Notes under the pieces: generated by a model
Seen by the model: only the letters and a program-made list of their open reading frames with translations
The model's database searches: none
Told to the model about the DNA's origin: nothing
Source of the DNA: Paracoccus aminophilus JCM 7686
GTDB lineage: Bacteria > Pseudomonadota > Alphaproteobacteria > Rhodobacterales > Rhodobacteraceae
NCBI RefSeq assembly: GCF_000444995.1
Contig: NC_022041.1
Location: forward strand, 222,001 to 286,000
Direction: 5' to 3'
DNA: 64,000 bases
Shown: positions 7,319 to 15,748 of the stretch, one piece after another
Layout: the number at the start of each line of letters is the position of its first letter
How positions within the stretch are numbered: the first letter of the stretch is position 1
Program-made: the position numbers and the translations under genes

Positions 7319-8452
7319 ATGACTGCGAAGCTGACCTTCCACCCGCTTGGCAATGCCGACTGCACCAGGATCGATTTTTCTGACGGCAAGAAGATGCTGG
7401 TCGACTATGCCGATATGAGGAATGACAATAACCCCTATGACAAGCGGATTGACCTTCCTGTTGAACTCAAGGCGGACCTCAGAGCCGCCAACAGGGACAA
7501 CTATGACGTTGTCTGCTTTACGCATCTGGACGACGACCACTGCTGCGGAACAGGAGATTTCTTCTGGCTCGACCACGCCGCGAAATACCAGGGCGAGGGC
7601 CGCATCAAGATCAAGGAACTTTGGGTGCCGGCTGCCGCTATCCTCGAAGACGGCTGTGACGACAGCGCCCGAATTGTCCGGCAGGAAGCACGGCATCGGC
7701 TGCGGCAAGGCTACGGCATCCGTGTCTTCTCCCGTCCGAAAAAGCTGGCCGACTGGCTGGCGAAGCAGGGGCTTTCCCTTGAGTCCCGCGCGCACCTGAT
7801 TACCGACGCCGGCCAATACGTTCCCGGCTTTTCCAAGTTCGGCCCGGAACGGGCCGAATTCTTCATTCATAGCCCCTTCGGCTGGCGTCAGAATGAGAAC
7901 GGGATTATTGACCGGAACCAGGACAGCATCGTCTTCCAGGCCACCTTCCTTGAGGGCGGTCGCGAGACCTATGCGCTGTTTATGTCTGATATTCACGCCG
8001 ACTCTATCGATCAGATTGTCCTGACCACCAAGCGCCACGGGCATGAAGACCGCCTGCTGTGGGACATTTTCAAGGTCCCTCATCACTGTTCCTACACGGC
8101 GATTGGCTGGACCAAGGGTGAGGATGAGACCCAACCCACCGAACATGTCGAGTGGCTTTGCGAAACGCAGGGGCGTGATCGCCACATCATGGTTTCTACC
8201 AGCAAGCCGATGCCTCTTAAGGGGACCCTCGAAGATGCCGATGTCCAGCCCCCCCACCGCCAGGCCGGCAATTACTACAAAGCAGTCGCACGTCGCGCCG
8301 ACGGCTCGTTCAAGGTGACGATGGAATCGCCGACGGCGGCTCATCCGAAGCCGATGAGCATTGAGGTGACGAGCCGCGGCGCGCAACTCCTGACTGTCTC
8401 GGCTGTGGCCGGCGCGGCCAGCATCATCGCCACGCCGGCGCGGGCGGGTTGA
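7319..8452 (+). CDS. ComEC/Rec2-type metallo-beta-lactamase-fold protein
   Basis: The 377-residue protein starts at an ATG preceded by AAGGACTAAGGAA. Metal-binding motifs are THLDDDH at 68-74 (HxDxDH), SDIH at 223-226 and FKVPHHCS at 251-258, a set typical of ComEC-like MBL proteins, which usually act on nucleic acids or nucleotides. The N-terminus GNADCTRIDFSDGKKMLVDY (11-30) is the usual first strand pair. No membrane domain is present. The C-terminal 25 residues are small and flexible (GAASIIATPARAG) and end in glycine, as do CD-NTases that are conjugated by Cap2 in type II CBASS. The stop codon abuts the E2-E1-JAB start, implying translational coupling. The likely role is effector nuclease or target of conjugation, by inference. 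Confidence 0.8.
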   Translation: MTAKLTFHPLGNADCTRIDFSDGKKMLVDYADMRNDNNPYDKRIDLPVELKADLRAANRDNYDVVCFTHLDDDHCCGTGDFFWLDHAAKYQGEGRIKIKELWVPAAAILEDGCDDSARIVRQEARHRLRQGYGIRVFSRPKKLADWLAKQGLSLESRAHLITDAGQYVPGFSKFGPERAEFFIHSPFGWRQNENGIIDRNQDSIVFQATFLEGGRETYALFMSDIHADSIDQIVLTTKRHGHEDRLLWDIFKVPHHCSYTAIGWTKGEDETQPTEHVEWLCETQGRDRHIMVSTSKPMPLKGTLEDADVQPPHRQAGNYYKAVARRADGSFKVTMESPTAAHPKPMSIEVTSRGAQLLTVSAVAGAASIIATPARAG

Positions 8453-8454
8453 GA

Positions 8455-10809
8455 ATGACAGTGGCACTCCATCCTTGGTGGTCGGTGTTCGGGCAGCCGG
8501 TGGCACCGGATGCGGTGACGCCCGATGACGCACGGGCGATCATTGCGTACGTCCTTTCTGGCAGTGCGCCGGCCGTCACTCTCGTCGGAACACGGCAAAC
8601 CGATGATGGTGCAGTCGCCGCTCTTCACCTCGAAGTTGAGGTTGAACGGCCACAGGACCTAGCCGCTCCTGTCCGCGGTGTGGAACCTCTGGCACTGGTC
8701 TGCGGAGCGAAGGGAATGCAGCCGGCAGTTCTGGCTTTACGCCCTGATTTCCCCGAAACCATGCACCAGAACTGGACGCCGGACGGGATGCCGCGCGCCC
8801 TATGTGTCGACGACCGGCCGTGGGCAGAAGCGCAACTTACGTTCACGCCGGCTGAATTTATGCGTCGCGTCCAGCTTTGGCTCGCGAAAGCCGCCCGCGG
8901 CGAGCTTCATGATACAGCGCAACCCTTGGAGCCCCTCTTCTTCCACAACCCCGCCAAGATCATTCTCCCGACAGCTGCTCTGATACAGGCCAATAATCCT
9001 GCCGAATTGGTCGGACATATGCGCAGCGAGCATGCGACAATCATTGTCACCGAAATCGTAAAGCACGGCGACAACAAGAATGAGCCGATGTTCGCGGTTA
9101 TCCCTTTGCGCGCAGCCCCCCAAGGCATGCGACGGCTGCAACACGCTCCGCAGGCACTCGACGCGCTCGCGCAACAGCTGCATGCGTGCGGCATTGATCT
9201 TGTCACAGAACTGCGTAAACGCGTCATAGAGTGGGCTGGCGTGGACTCCGCAGCCGTCCGGCGTCTTCAGGCACGTATTGCGCTTGTCATCGCTTTTCCG
9301 GTCGCTAGTCATGATGGTCGACACGTCGATGACCTGCGCGCATTCATCACCCACGATACCGCCGGAGATCTCGGTATCGCCCTCGGCGCTCTTGCACGAA
9401 ACGAGAGCAACGTAGGCTCCGGAAGCGGCTATGTTCGGATGGTCGGCGCGGCCACCGACACGATCATCCCCAATCTCGCTATTGAGCCCGCGGACGTCCA
9501 TCTGGATTTTGATCGGGCGGCCGGCGCGACGATCAGCGGGCAGACCCAGCCCGACACCCGCCGCTGTGTACTTATCGGCGCAGGGTCTCTGGGGTCTCAG
9601 GTAGCCATCAACTTGGCACGTGAGGGCCGGTTTCAGTGGACGATCATCGACGACGACCACCTGATGCCGCATAACCTTGCCCGTCACGCCCTGTATCCCA
9701 TCGATGTTGGTCGCCCCAAGGTCGACGGGCTTGCGCATCGTATCCATGCCTTGATCGACGACCCTGTCACCGTTTTGGAGGCAGACTTTCTCCACCCGCC
9801 AATTGAACTCGCGGCGAATCTGGAGGAAGCGATAGCCAACGCGGATGTAATTATCGACGCCTCTGCTTCCGTTGCCGTGTCGCGCCGGCTCGCCGATTTG
9901 CCGCATACGGGTGCGCGGCGCCTGTCGGTTTTCTTCAACCCAGCGGGGACAGCGGTGATCCTTCTAGCGGAAGGACATGATTGCGGGCTCACCTTGCATG
10001 ACCTCGAAGCGCAATACCACTCGCTGATCCAGGCTAACCCTGAGCTCGCGCATCACCTGCAAGCAGAAAGCGGCGTACGCTACAGCGGCTCCTGCCGAGC
10101 AGCGACCAACCGCATTCCTGCCAGCCGGGCGGCGCAGATGAGCGCTATTGCATCTCAAGCCATTGTGGACGCGCTCTCCGGCGATGACGCAGCTGTGCGC
10201 GTCTGGACCCTCGCCAACGATCACAGCGTCAGCCTGACGGAAGCGCCGGCACTGCCGATCCAAAAAATCATGTTCGGCAGTTGGACTGTAACCTATGACG
10301 AGGGCTTTGCCGGGCAGGTCGCGGCACTGCGCACAGAATGCCTGCCGCATGAAACCGGCGGCGTACTACTTGGGATCACCGACACAGGTCGTCGCTCCAT
10401 CCACATCGTTTCAGCTCTGCCGGCGCCGAGGGACAGCTCTGGCAGCGTCACCGCTTTTGAGCGCGGCGTGTCCGGCCTTGCCGCCGCCGTTAAGGAGGCA
10501 ACGGAGCGCTCCTTGCATCAGATCCGCTATGTGGGCGAATGGCATTCCCACCCACGGGGCTCATCGACGCGCCCCAGTTCGACGGATATCCAGCAGCTAT
10601 GCTGGCTGACTGATGAGCTGGAAAGCGAGGGCGTTCCCGCCCTGATGGCGATTGCCGGTGATTGCGGTCAACTCAGCGTGATGCTCGCGGGCAGAGATTC
10701 CCTGACGACGGAGGGAAATATGGGTGCTGAAAGCGCCGATAAGATGCTTCAAGCGGCAAGTGGCGAAAGCCATTTTGATATTGGCACGTTGCAGAGTCGC
10801 CTGGCGTAG
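8455..10809 (+). CDS. E2-E1-JAB triple-domain ubiquitin-conjugation-like fusion protein
   Basis: The 784-residue protein has three modules in order. (1) Residues 80-155 are E2-like: a PAVLALRPDFP strand, then ALCVDDRPW with candidate catalytic Cys117, then a WLAKAARGEL helix, as in Cap2-type E2 domains. (2) Residues 370-600 are E1/ThiF adenylating: CVLIGAGSLGSQ (371-382, GxGxxG), IIDDDHLMPHNLARH (397-411), and Cys547 in YSGSCRAATNR as a possible thioester cysteine. (3) Residues 608-745 are a JAB/MPN+ deconjugase: Glu633 in PHETGGVLLG, HSHP at 697-700 and Asp711 in PSSTD, the full zinc set. Residues 160-365 are an unassigned linker domain. One chain thus holds activation, transfer and removal steps. 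The start is the ATG at 8455; a TTG at 8449 overlapping the MBL stop is an alternative. No CD-NTase or clear ubiquitin-like gene is present. Confidence 0.85.
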   Translation: MTVALHPWWSVFGQPVAPDAVTPDDARAIIAYVLSGSAPAVTLVGTRQTDDGAVAALHLEVEVERPQDLAAPVRGVEPLALVCGAKGMQPAVLALRPDFPETMHQNWTPDGMPRALCVDDRPWAEAQLTFTPAEFMRRVQLWLAKAARGELHDTAQPLEPLFFHNPAKIILPTAALIQANNPAELVGHMRSEHATIIVTEIVKHGDNKNEPMFAVIPLRAAPQGMRRLQHAPQALDALAQQLHACGIDLVTELRKRVIEWAGVDSAAVRRLQARIALVIAFPVASHDGRHVDDLRAFITHDTAGDLGIALGALARNESNVGSGSGYVRMVGAATDTIIPNLAIEPADVHLDFDRAAGATISGQTQPDTRRCVLIGAGSLGSQVAINLAREGRFQWTIIDDDHLMPHNLARHALYPIDVGRPKVDGLAHRIHALIDDPVTVLEADFLHPPIELAANLEEAIANADVIIDASASVAVSRRLADLPHTGARRLSVFFNPAGTAVILLAEGHDCGLTLHDLEAQYHSLIQANPELAHHLQAESGVRYSGSCRAATNRIPASRAAQMSAIASQAIVDALSGDDAAVRVWTLANDHSVSLTEAPALPIQKIMFGSWTVTYDEGFAGQVAALRTECLPHETGGVLLGITDTGRRSIHIVSALPAPRDSSGSVTAFERGVSGLAAAVKEATERSLHQIRYVGEWHSHPRGSSTRPSSTDIQQLCWLTDELESEGVPALMAIAGDCGQLSVMLAGRDSLTTEGNMGAESADKMLQAASGESHFDIGTLQSRLA

Positions 10810-10912
10810 AAAATGCAGTGATCGCTCTACCCGAATACGGCTTTCGACGGTTCCCGCCGGCCATAATGAAGTAGCGGAAATCACGCTATCTGGAACGAAA
10901 GAGGTATCTGAA

Positions 10913-11635
10913 ATGGATTTGCTTGATGCCTATGTGGTTCGGGCGCGACTTTTCCCTGCAGTGATTGCCGTTGTTCCGGCACTCACCCTGCTTCTGCTGG
11001 CAGGCAACTGGACCGCCCCAAACATCCCAGCGATAATTAGTTCAGTCGGCATCGGCGTCTTGCTATTCGCAGGCGCGGATCTCGCCCGACGGGCAGGATT
11101 ACGTAAGGAGCGGCAGCTTTTTAGTGCAACCGGTGGACGCCCATACATCTCAGAACTCACTCGGGCAGACAACAGTCTATTCGACGAGGTGTCCAAGGCA
11201 GAATACCGTGCCTTTCTTGCCGCAAAGATCAACCGACAGGTCCCGTCTGCGGCGGAGGAAACTGCTGATACGGACGGCGCGAAGGAGTTCTACAATGCGT
11301 GCTCCCGATGGCTGCGAGAAAACACGCGGGACAAGGAGCGTTTCCACGTCCTGCTAGGTGAGAACATCTCCTACGGTTTCCGCCGAAATATGTGGGGGCT
11401 CAAATGGTTTGGAATTGCGGTTAACCTAAGTACTGTGATCGCCGCGTACGCAATTTATCGATACCAGCCTCAGTTTATGTCGGTGAGCGATGGGAAGCTA
11501 ATAACCCAAAGCGGTATCGCTGCCATCCATGTGATCTACTTACTCGTCGGCGTGTCCAAACGTGCTGTGCTTGAGGCTTCTAGGACTTATGCACGTCAGC
11601 TGGTTTTGAGCGTTGAAACTCTTGAATCTGCCTAA
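10913..11635 (+). CDS. Four-helix membrane protein, last gene of the conjugation-like operon
   Basis: The 240-residue protein starts at an ATG with GAAAGAGG upstream. Hydrophobic segments lie at about 12-32 (FPAVIAVVPALTLLLL), 38-58, 163-182 (WFGIAVNLSTVIAAYAIY) and 200-220. Helices 2 and 3 are separated by a soluble region of about 100 residues rich in charged residues. I do not recognise the family. The layout of paired helices around a cytosolic domain resembles membrane effectors in defence systems, such as SLATT or CBASS transmembrane effectors, but no family motif was seen. It follows the E2-E1-JAB gene by 103 bases on the same strand. A membrane-damaging effector or membrane anchor for the complex is inference. 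Confidence 0.7.
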   Translation: MDLLDAYVVRARLFPAVIAVVPALTLLLLAGNWTAPNIPAIISSVGIGVLLFAGADLARRAGLRKERQLFSATGGRPYISELTRADNSLFDEVSKAEYRAFLAAKINRQVPSAAEETADTDGAKEFYNACSRWLRENTRDKERFHVLLGENISYGFRRNMWGLKWFGIAVNLSTVIAAYAIYRYQPQFMSVSDGKLITQSGIAAIHVIYLLVGVSKRAVLEASRTYARQLVLSVETLESA

Positions 11636-12316
11636 GGGCCGACCTGTCCCGGAGTTGAAATTTGTAACGCTTCTGATCACGCTCTAACATGTAGCAGATT
11701 TCTCCCCAGCAAAGAGTAGTTCGCAACCCTCGGCGAACGCTCGTCTTTCTCCACTCAGATCGCAGGACAGGACCCTAAACATAGTGCATATACGGCACCT
11801 TCCGCAGGCTAGGTGCTCTCGTATTGTTAGGCCTGAATGAAACTGCCCGAAAGTTTTGTCCCGCATTGGTATCATAATGGGTGAATCTTTGCTGCGCTTA
11901 CTGTGCCGCGGCATGTTGCTCGGAGACCATCAGCGATGTTCGACCGCAGTGTGGCAACAGCTCTTCCTCGCAGGCGAAACGCGAGTCTAGGCCCGCAACA
12001 GTTGGCCAGTCCAAAAGGCATCCTGCGACGTAGCGCTCCCTCCACGCAGTCGTTAAGGAGTAGAAATCCAGATAAATAAAAGAACTCCGGGTGAACATTT
12101 TGGCAGGAACACTTGCCGATCCCACCCTAGACCTGAGCACCCCAGGTGTGCAATCTGTCCCACGGAATAGCTTTCCGTGGGGCAAACGATTGCTAACCCT
12201 TCCGAACGGAAAAAAAGTAGCCGGCCCCTGACGTGGGTGGAAAGGGCCAATCGCCGGTCATATACCTAAAAGCTGATGGATCGGCCGACTAAAAATTAGT
12301 GTTTATGGAGGTAAAA
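11636..12316. other. Gene-poor gap with dispersed repeat copy B
   Basis: These roughly 680 bases show no open frame with a ribosome binding site or protein-like composition on either strand. They contain repeat copy B (11898-11945). Short ORFs on the minus strand (11684-12250) overlap one another in different frames and look like chance openings. Confidence 0.5.
11898..11945 (+). repeat. Dispersed intergenic repeat, copy B
   Basis: This is a diverged copy of the sequence at 2446-2496: CTGTGCCGCGGCATGTTGCT, then CGGAGACCATCAGCGATGTT and CGACC. It has the same orientation as copy A. Confidence 0.5.
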
Positions 12317-13243
12317 TTGGCAGAGCAAAGCAATGCAGGCGGTTTGATTGGAGAAATTCTAGAGGGAGCCATTACAAATACGAGAAGCTTGTCAGAGTTG
12401 CTTAGAATGGTCAAAGTAGCTGCCCATCGACTCAGTCTTCCTGTCATTGAGGATTGGGTCAGCAAAGAGTTGGATGGCTATGAAGATGGCAGTGATGTGC
12501 CAGAATATCGCAGAGTATCAGGGCAGGTTGTCGCTAAACATGTAATGCATGGATGGCACCCGATTGGTGGTGATCCTACGATAATAGCTATGCTCCAGGA
12601 AAGGAACTTGGGCGGCTCTGTAGCTACACTTGAGGCGATGTTTCTTGAGGCGAAATCTTCTGGCAGCACAGGGAGTTTTACGATGTTCATGTCGCCAGAG
12701 AGTGTTCCGAAAATTCTAGGGGATAAATCCTTTGCATATGTGGCCATGGGGACGAGGTTTCCTGTGGCTGCCATATCTTCGGTATTGGACCGAGTCCGCG
12801 GCAAGATATTAGATTGGGCGATTGAAATGGAAAAACAAGGTATAGTAGGCCAAGGGATGTCCTTTAGCACTAGAGAAAAAGAAAGTGCCGCACGTGCCAC
12901 AACGAACATTACGTTCTCTGGCCCAGTTGGAACAATTGCTGGGAATTTTGGCGCTGGAAATTCGTCAGGGGATATCAGCATAGCCGGGTCGAACATTGCT
13001 GAGGCTTTGGAGCTTGCTATGATCCTTCAAAGAGAATCGCGCGAGCTTATTAAATCTGGAGCTGATGACAGCCTTTCAGAAGCTATAGACAATCTAACCA
13101 GAGAGCTTGCTTTAGCGTCTCCGGACAAAGGGAAGATTCGTGGTTTTGTAGCTCATGTGAAAACTGCCCTCGCTGGCGCTTCTGGCAATCTGCTCGCGTC
13201 GGGGGCAACTCAGGTTATCAATCATATCAGCACACTTATTTAA
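12317..13243 (+). CDS. AbiTii-domain abortive-infection protein
   Basis: The first about 75 residues match the AbiTii pattern: GEILEGAITNTRSLSELLRM, then LSLPVIEDWVSKELDGYEDG and a VPEYRRVSGQ block. AbiTii proteins are linked to phage abortive infection. The middle region (about 175-235) is a glycine/asparagine-rich stretch with short alternating strands (FSGPVGTIAGNFGAGNSSGD), and the C-terminus is helical. The start chosen is TTG at 12317, because GGAGGT at 12307-12312 sits 4 bases before it. The upstream GTG (12299) and ATG (12305) have no Shine-Dalgarno, and the ATG lies inside it. The gene is solitary, flanked by long gaps, and AT-rich relative to core genes. The effector mechanism is not known from sequence. 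Confidence 0.75.
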   Translation: MAEQSNAGGLIGEILEGAITNTRSLSELLRMVKVAAHRLSLPVIEDWVSKELDGYEDGSDVPEYRRVSGQVVAKHVMHGWHPIGGDPTIIAMLQERNLGGSVATLEAMFLEAKSSGSTGSFTMFMSPESVPKILGDKSFAYVAMGTRFPVAAISSVLDRVRGKILDWAIEMEKQGIVGQGMSFSTREKESAARATTNITFSGPVGTIAGNFGAGNSSGDISIAGSNIAEALELAMILQRESRELIKSGADDSLSEAIDNLTRELALASPDKGKIRGFVAHVKTALAGASGNLLASGATQVINHISTLI

Positions 13244-14078
13244 CATCATAATCCAAATTCTACCGCACTACCTTACTCACAATTGGAACGCTCCAACGGC
13301 TGATATTTTCAATTTGAAGCGCTACCACACTGAGCTGCCATCTGCGAGGATCCCCCCTAATCGGACGATCAAGCTTCGGTAAATATGGTTCTGGCTCTGC
13401 TGCTGCAAGCGAACGCTTCATCCGCATAGCAGATCACCGCGGCGCGTTCTCGCCGACCTTCCCACTGACGGCTTTCTGCGACATTTGTCGAACGTCGGCT
13501 CACGGGAATGCGGCTATGCAGCATATCTCGCGGTCGACCGTCGGCTCTGGGCCGCCAGCTCCGCTGCAACTGCGAAGCACTGTGGCATGCTGCGACTTAG
13601 TCGAACGTCTGCGATGGGCTCGGAGAGACATGCTGCGGCACAGCAACCGCCAGGTTGGAGCCCTCAGCCTTGCGGCTGGCCACGACAGGCGAGGCCGGCC
13701 CATAGCCGTCCTTCATCAAGTGACCTCGCTGCGGCGCAGCGGCGATATTTTAGACCCAATGATCGCTGAGTGAGCTGACTGTGCGTGTTGCCTCTCCCAC
13801 TGCATTCTGCATGCGAGGGTTGCTCCAGTTTGGCTGGTGCCGAGCATCAAGAATGGGGGAGAGACCACATGCAACGTAACAGATTCATCGGACTGCTAAT
13901 TTTGTCCCATGCTGGTTCGGCGAACGTAAGTGCTTGCGTTCCAGTTGAGTTTCAACTTTGTTCCAACAGGAATGCAGTCCGCCGAGTGGGTCGTCAGCTG
14001 AAAGCGGTTAAATTTGCGGCTGAGAATGTGCGCGACTCACTTCTTGGCGTTTAATGTAATATTGGATACCCTTGGCTC
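13244..14078. other. Gene-poor gap with dispersed repeat copy C
   Basis: These 835 bases show no convincing gene. They contain repeat copy C, and at 13480-13520 another short stretch with related words (GTCGAACGTCGGC, ATGCAGCATAT). An ATG at 13869 opens 61 codons after GGGGGAGAGAC, but the product has no recognisable features and was not called. Confidence 0.5.
13601..13648 (-). repeat. Dispersed intergenic repeat, copy C (inverted)
   Basis: Read on the minus strand it begins GGTTGCTGTGCCGCAGCATG and continues CTCCGAGCCCATCGCAGACG, close to copy A at 2446-2496. It is inverted with respect to copies A and B. Confidence 0.55.
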
Positions 14079-14909
14079 ATGACAATCTCTCTTGTTTGGC
14101 AAAGAAAGTTCGCAGGAATTGATGAGATATTATTCGCGTCTGACAGCAGGCTTTCGGCCGGTTATCGCTGGGACTGTGCTCAGAAAATTTTTCCCATAGA
14201 TGGTCCAAATTTTTGCATTTCTTTTGCGGGAAGTACTGACTTCGCGTTTCCTTGCATCTTTCATTTTCAGAGAATGGTGAGGAACTACCCAAGGTTCTCC
14301 AATGGGGCCGCTCCCATTTCTGTCTTTGCAAAAGACTTCGTCGCCATCGTTAATCAGCTCCGAACACTTGTTGATGACAAGTTATTGGCTCAGTTCCATA
14401 TGACGGAATTCCTACTTGCCGGATACGATTTTGTCACCGGAGAGTTCTATGGGCGGTCGATAAGATACGACACTAAATCTGATAGATATCAAGCCTTCCA
14501 CCTTGGAGGCATTAGAAGTGGTGGCGTCGAAGCTACGGTCGGCTTCGCAGGCGACAAGAAAGCGGAGTATTTCAAAGGGCTCGGGATAATCCTCGACAAA
14601 CAGAGGACGGAGTTGAATTACCAGCCCTTAGAAGCGCTTAGTGAGATCCTAGGCAAGCAGGATCAGTCTTCTCCTATTGGGGGAAGTCCGCAAGTTGTCA
14701 AAGTGTATAGACATAGAAATTACCTGCCATATGCAGTGAGGAAAAATTCCTCTGATCCTATCAGCCTATTTGGAAGGCCTCTCCTGGATTATGAGCAGAC
14801 ATTGTATCCAATAATGGAGATTGACAAGTTTGGAGGCGAAGGATTCATTCACTACCCAACGGGCGAAAATAGTCGCAGACTCACACCGCCAAAGGGGACA
14901 CAAATTTAA
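14079..14909 (+). CDS. Ntn-hydrolase (proteasome/HslV-like) candidate in the defence island
   Basis: The 276-residue protein starts MTISLVWQRK. Removal of Met1 would expose Thr2. The next conserved-looking positions follow the proteasome beta/HslV layout: Asp22 in FASDSRLSAG (as in VIAGDGQ/LAADRR strands), Lys36 in AQKIFPI (the position of the catalytic lysine), then FCISFAGSTDFAF with the usual 'aGl..D' glycine turn. The rest has alternating strands and helices of an alpha-beta-beta-alpha sandwich. It is longer than HslV by about 100 residues and has no ATPase partner nearby. The match is by motif order only, so the assignment is moderate. The gene is solitary, with about 0.8 kb of non-coding DNA upstream, and lies upstream of the SIR2-like gene. 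Confidence 0.45.
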   Translation: MTISLVWQRKFAGIDEILFASDSRLSAGYRWDCAQKIFPIDGPNFCISFAGSTDFAFPCIFHFQRMVRNYPRFSNGAAPISVFAKDFVAIVNQLRTLVDDKLLAQFHMTEFLLAGYDFVTGEFYGRSIRYDTKSDRYQAFHLGGIRSGGVEATVGFAGDKKAEYFKGLGIILDKQRTELNYQPLEALSEILGKQDQSSPIGGSPQVVKVYRHRNYLPYAVRKNSSDPISLFGRPLLDYEQTLYPIMEIDKFGGEGFIHYPTGENSRRLTPPKGTQI

Positions 14910-15215
14910 CCTCGCCCCTAGAGGATTTGGTACTTGAAAACTCCCAGTCTTGGCTGTTCTCATACTTGGTATGAGGTTTGGCGGTAGATACATCGGAGTT
15001 CTGATCACATCTTTTAAAGCACAATGACCCGACAGATGGCGAGCCGAACGATCAACAATGGTCGTTCTTGGTCCTGACCGGACATAGAGAACAGCTCGGA
15101 TGATTGCGACGCACCTTTCCGATAGTGGCCACTGATCAATGGCTCGATATCCTCTTTGCGTTAAGACGCATTAATGGAATAACGCACAAGATGGCGCTTA
15201 ATGTAACGAGTAAAG
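14910..15215. other. Gap between the Ntn-hydrolase candidate and the small ORF
   Basis: About 300 bases with no supported gene. I see no hairpin terminator or strong promoter in it. Confidence 0.35.
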
Positions 15216-15461
15216 ATGGTGGTGAGCAGAATTGAAAAGATTCAAGATGGCAAGGTGACAAAAACTGCCGAGAGATACCCCCGAGACGGAGGGCATTTCT
15301 TTGAATGCTTCGAGCCAGGGCAAACAATGAATCCGGTCTGGCTAAACTCTCTGGAGGATGTGGCGGATTTCCTTCGTGCGATGCCGAACCGACGCGTTAG
15401 GATGGAACCTGGTGCTGCCATGACATCTAGGCATATTTTCATTGATGGAGAACCGATCTGA
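15216..15461 (+). CDS. Small hypothetical protein
   Basis: The 81-residue frame has a balanced, protein-like composition (MVVSRIEKIQDGKVTKTAER start, a FFECFEPGQ..NPVWLNSLEDV centre, HIFIDGEPI end) and begins at ATG 15216. The Shine-Dalgarno is weak. I do not recognise the family. It lies alone between the Ntn-hydrolase candidate and the SIR2-like gene, 287 bases before the latter. It may be a real accessory gene, but a chance ORF cannot be excluded. Confidence 0.4.
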   Translation: MVVSRIEKIQDGKVTKTAERYPRDGGHFFECFEPGQTMNPVWLNSLEDVADFLRAMPNRRVRMEPGAAMTSRHIFIDGEPI

Positions 15462-15748
15462 TATCTTGGCCCAAAGCAGCCATGGGGTGGAATGAACTGA
15501 GGTCCGCTTCGTTCTATTAGGGTTGGTGGAAACCCTCATACGGATGATCGCGAGAAACCCTCCCTCCTGGACCAGGCTAGACCTACGAATTCCCTCGACT
15601 TGTCTCAGTCTCCATGTCATCCCTGTGTTTTCAGTCGCATAACTTTCGTCTAAGGTATGTGTCGGCAAAGGGCACCAAACCATTGGCCGCTGGGTGCGGT
15701 TCTGATAATAGATCTTCTTAGTTGAATTCAAAATAGTTAGGCCAAGGA

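Noticed and set aside
7310-8533. 407-codon open frame antisense to the MBL gene
   Set aside because: It is a shadow of the MBL frame. The sense strand shows clear metal-binding motifs and a Shine-Dalgarno; the antisense product has none.
8800-9906. 368-codon antisense frame inside the E2-E1-JAB gene
   Set aside because: The E2 and E1 motifs are on the plus strand; the antisense frame has no ribosome binding site or domain pattern.
13785-14054. 89-codon open frame between AbiTii and the Ntn-hydrolase candidate
   Set aside because: An internal ATG has a weak purine tract, but the product has no recognisable pattern and the area is repeat-containing non-coding DNA.
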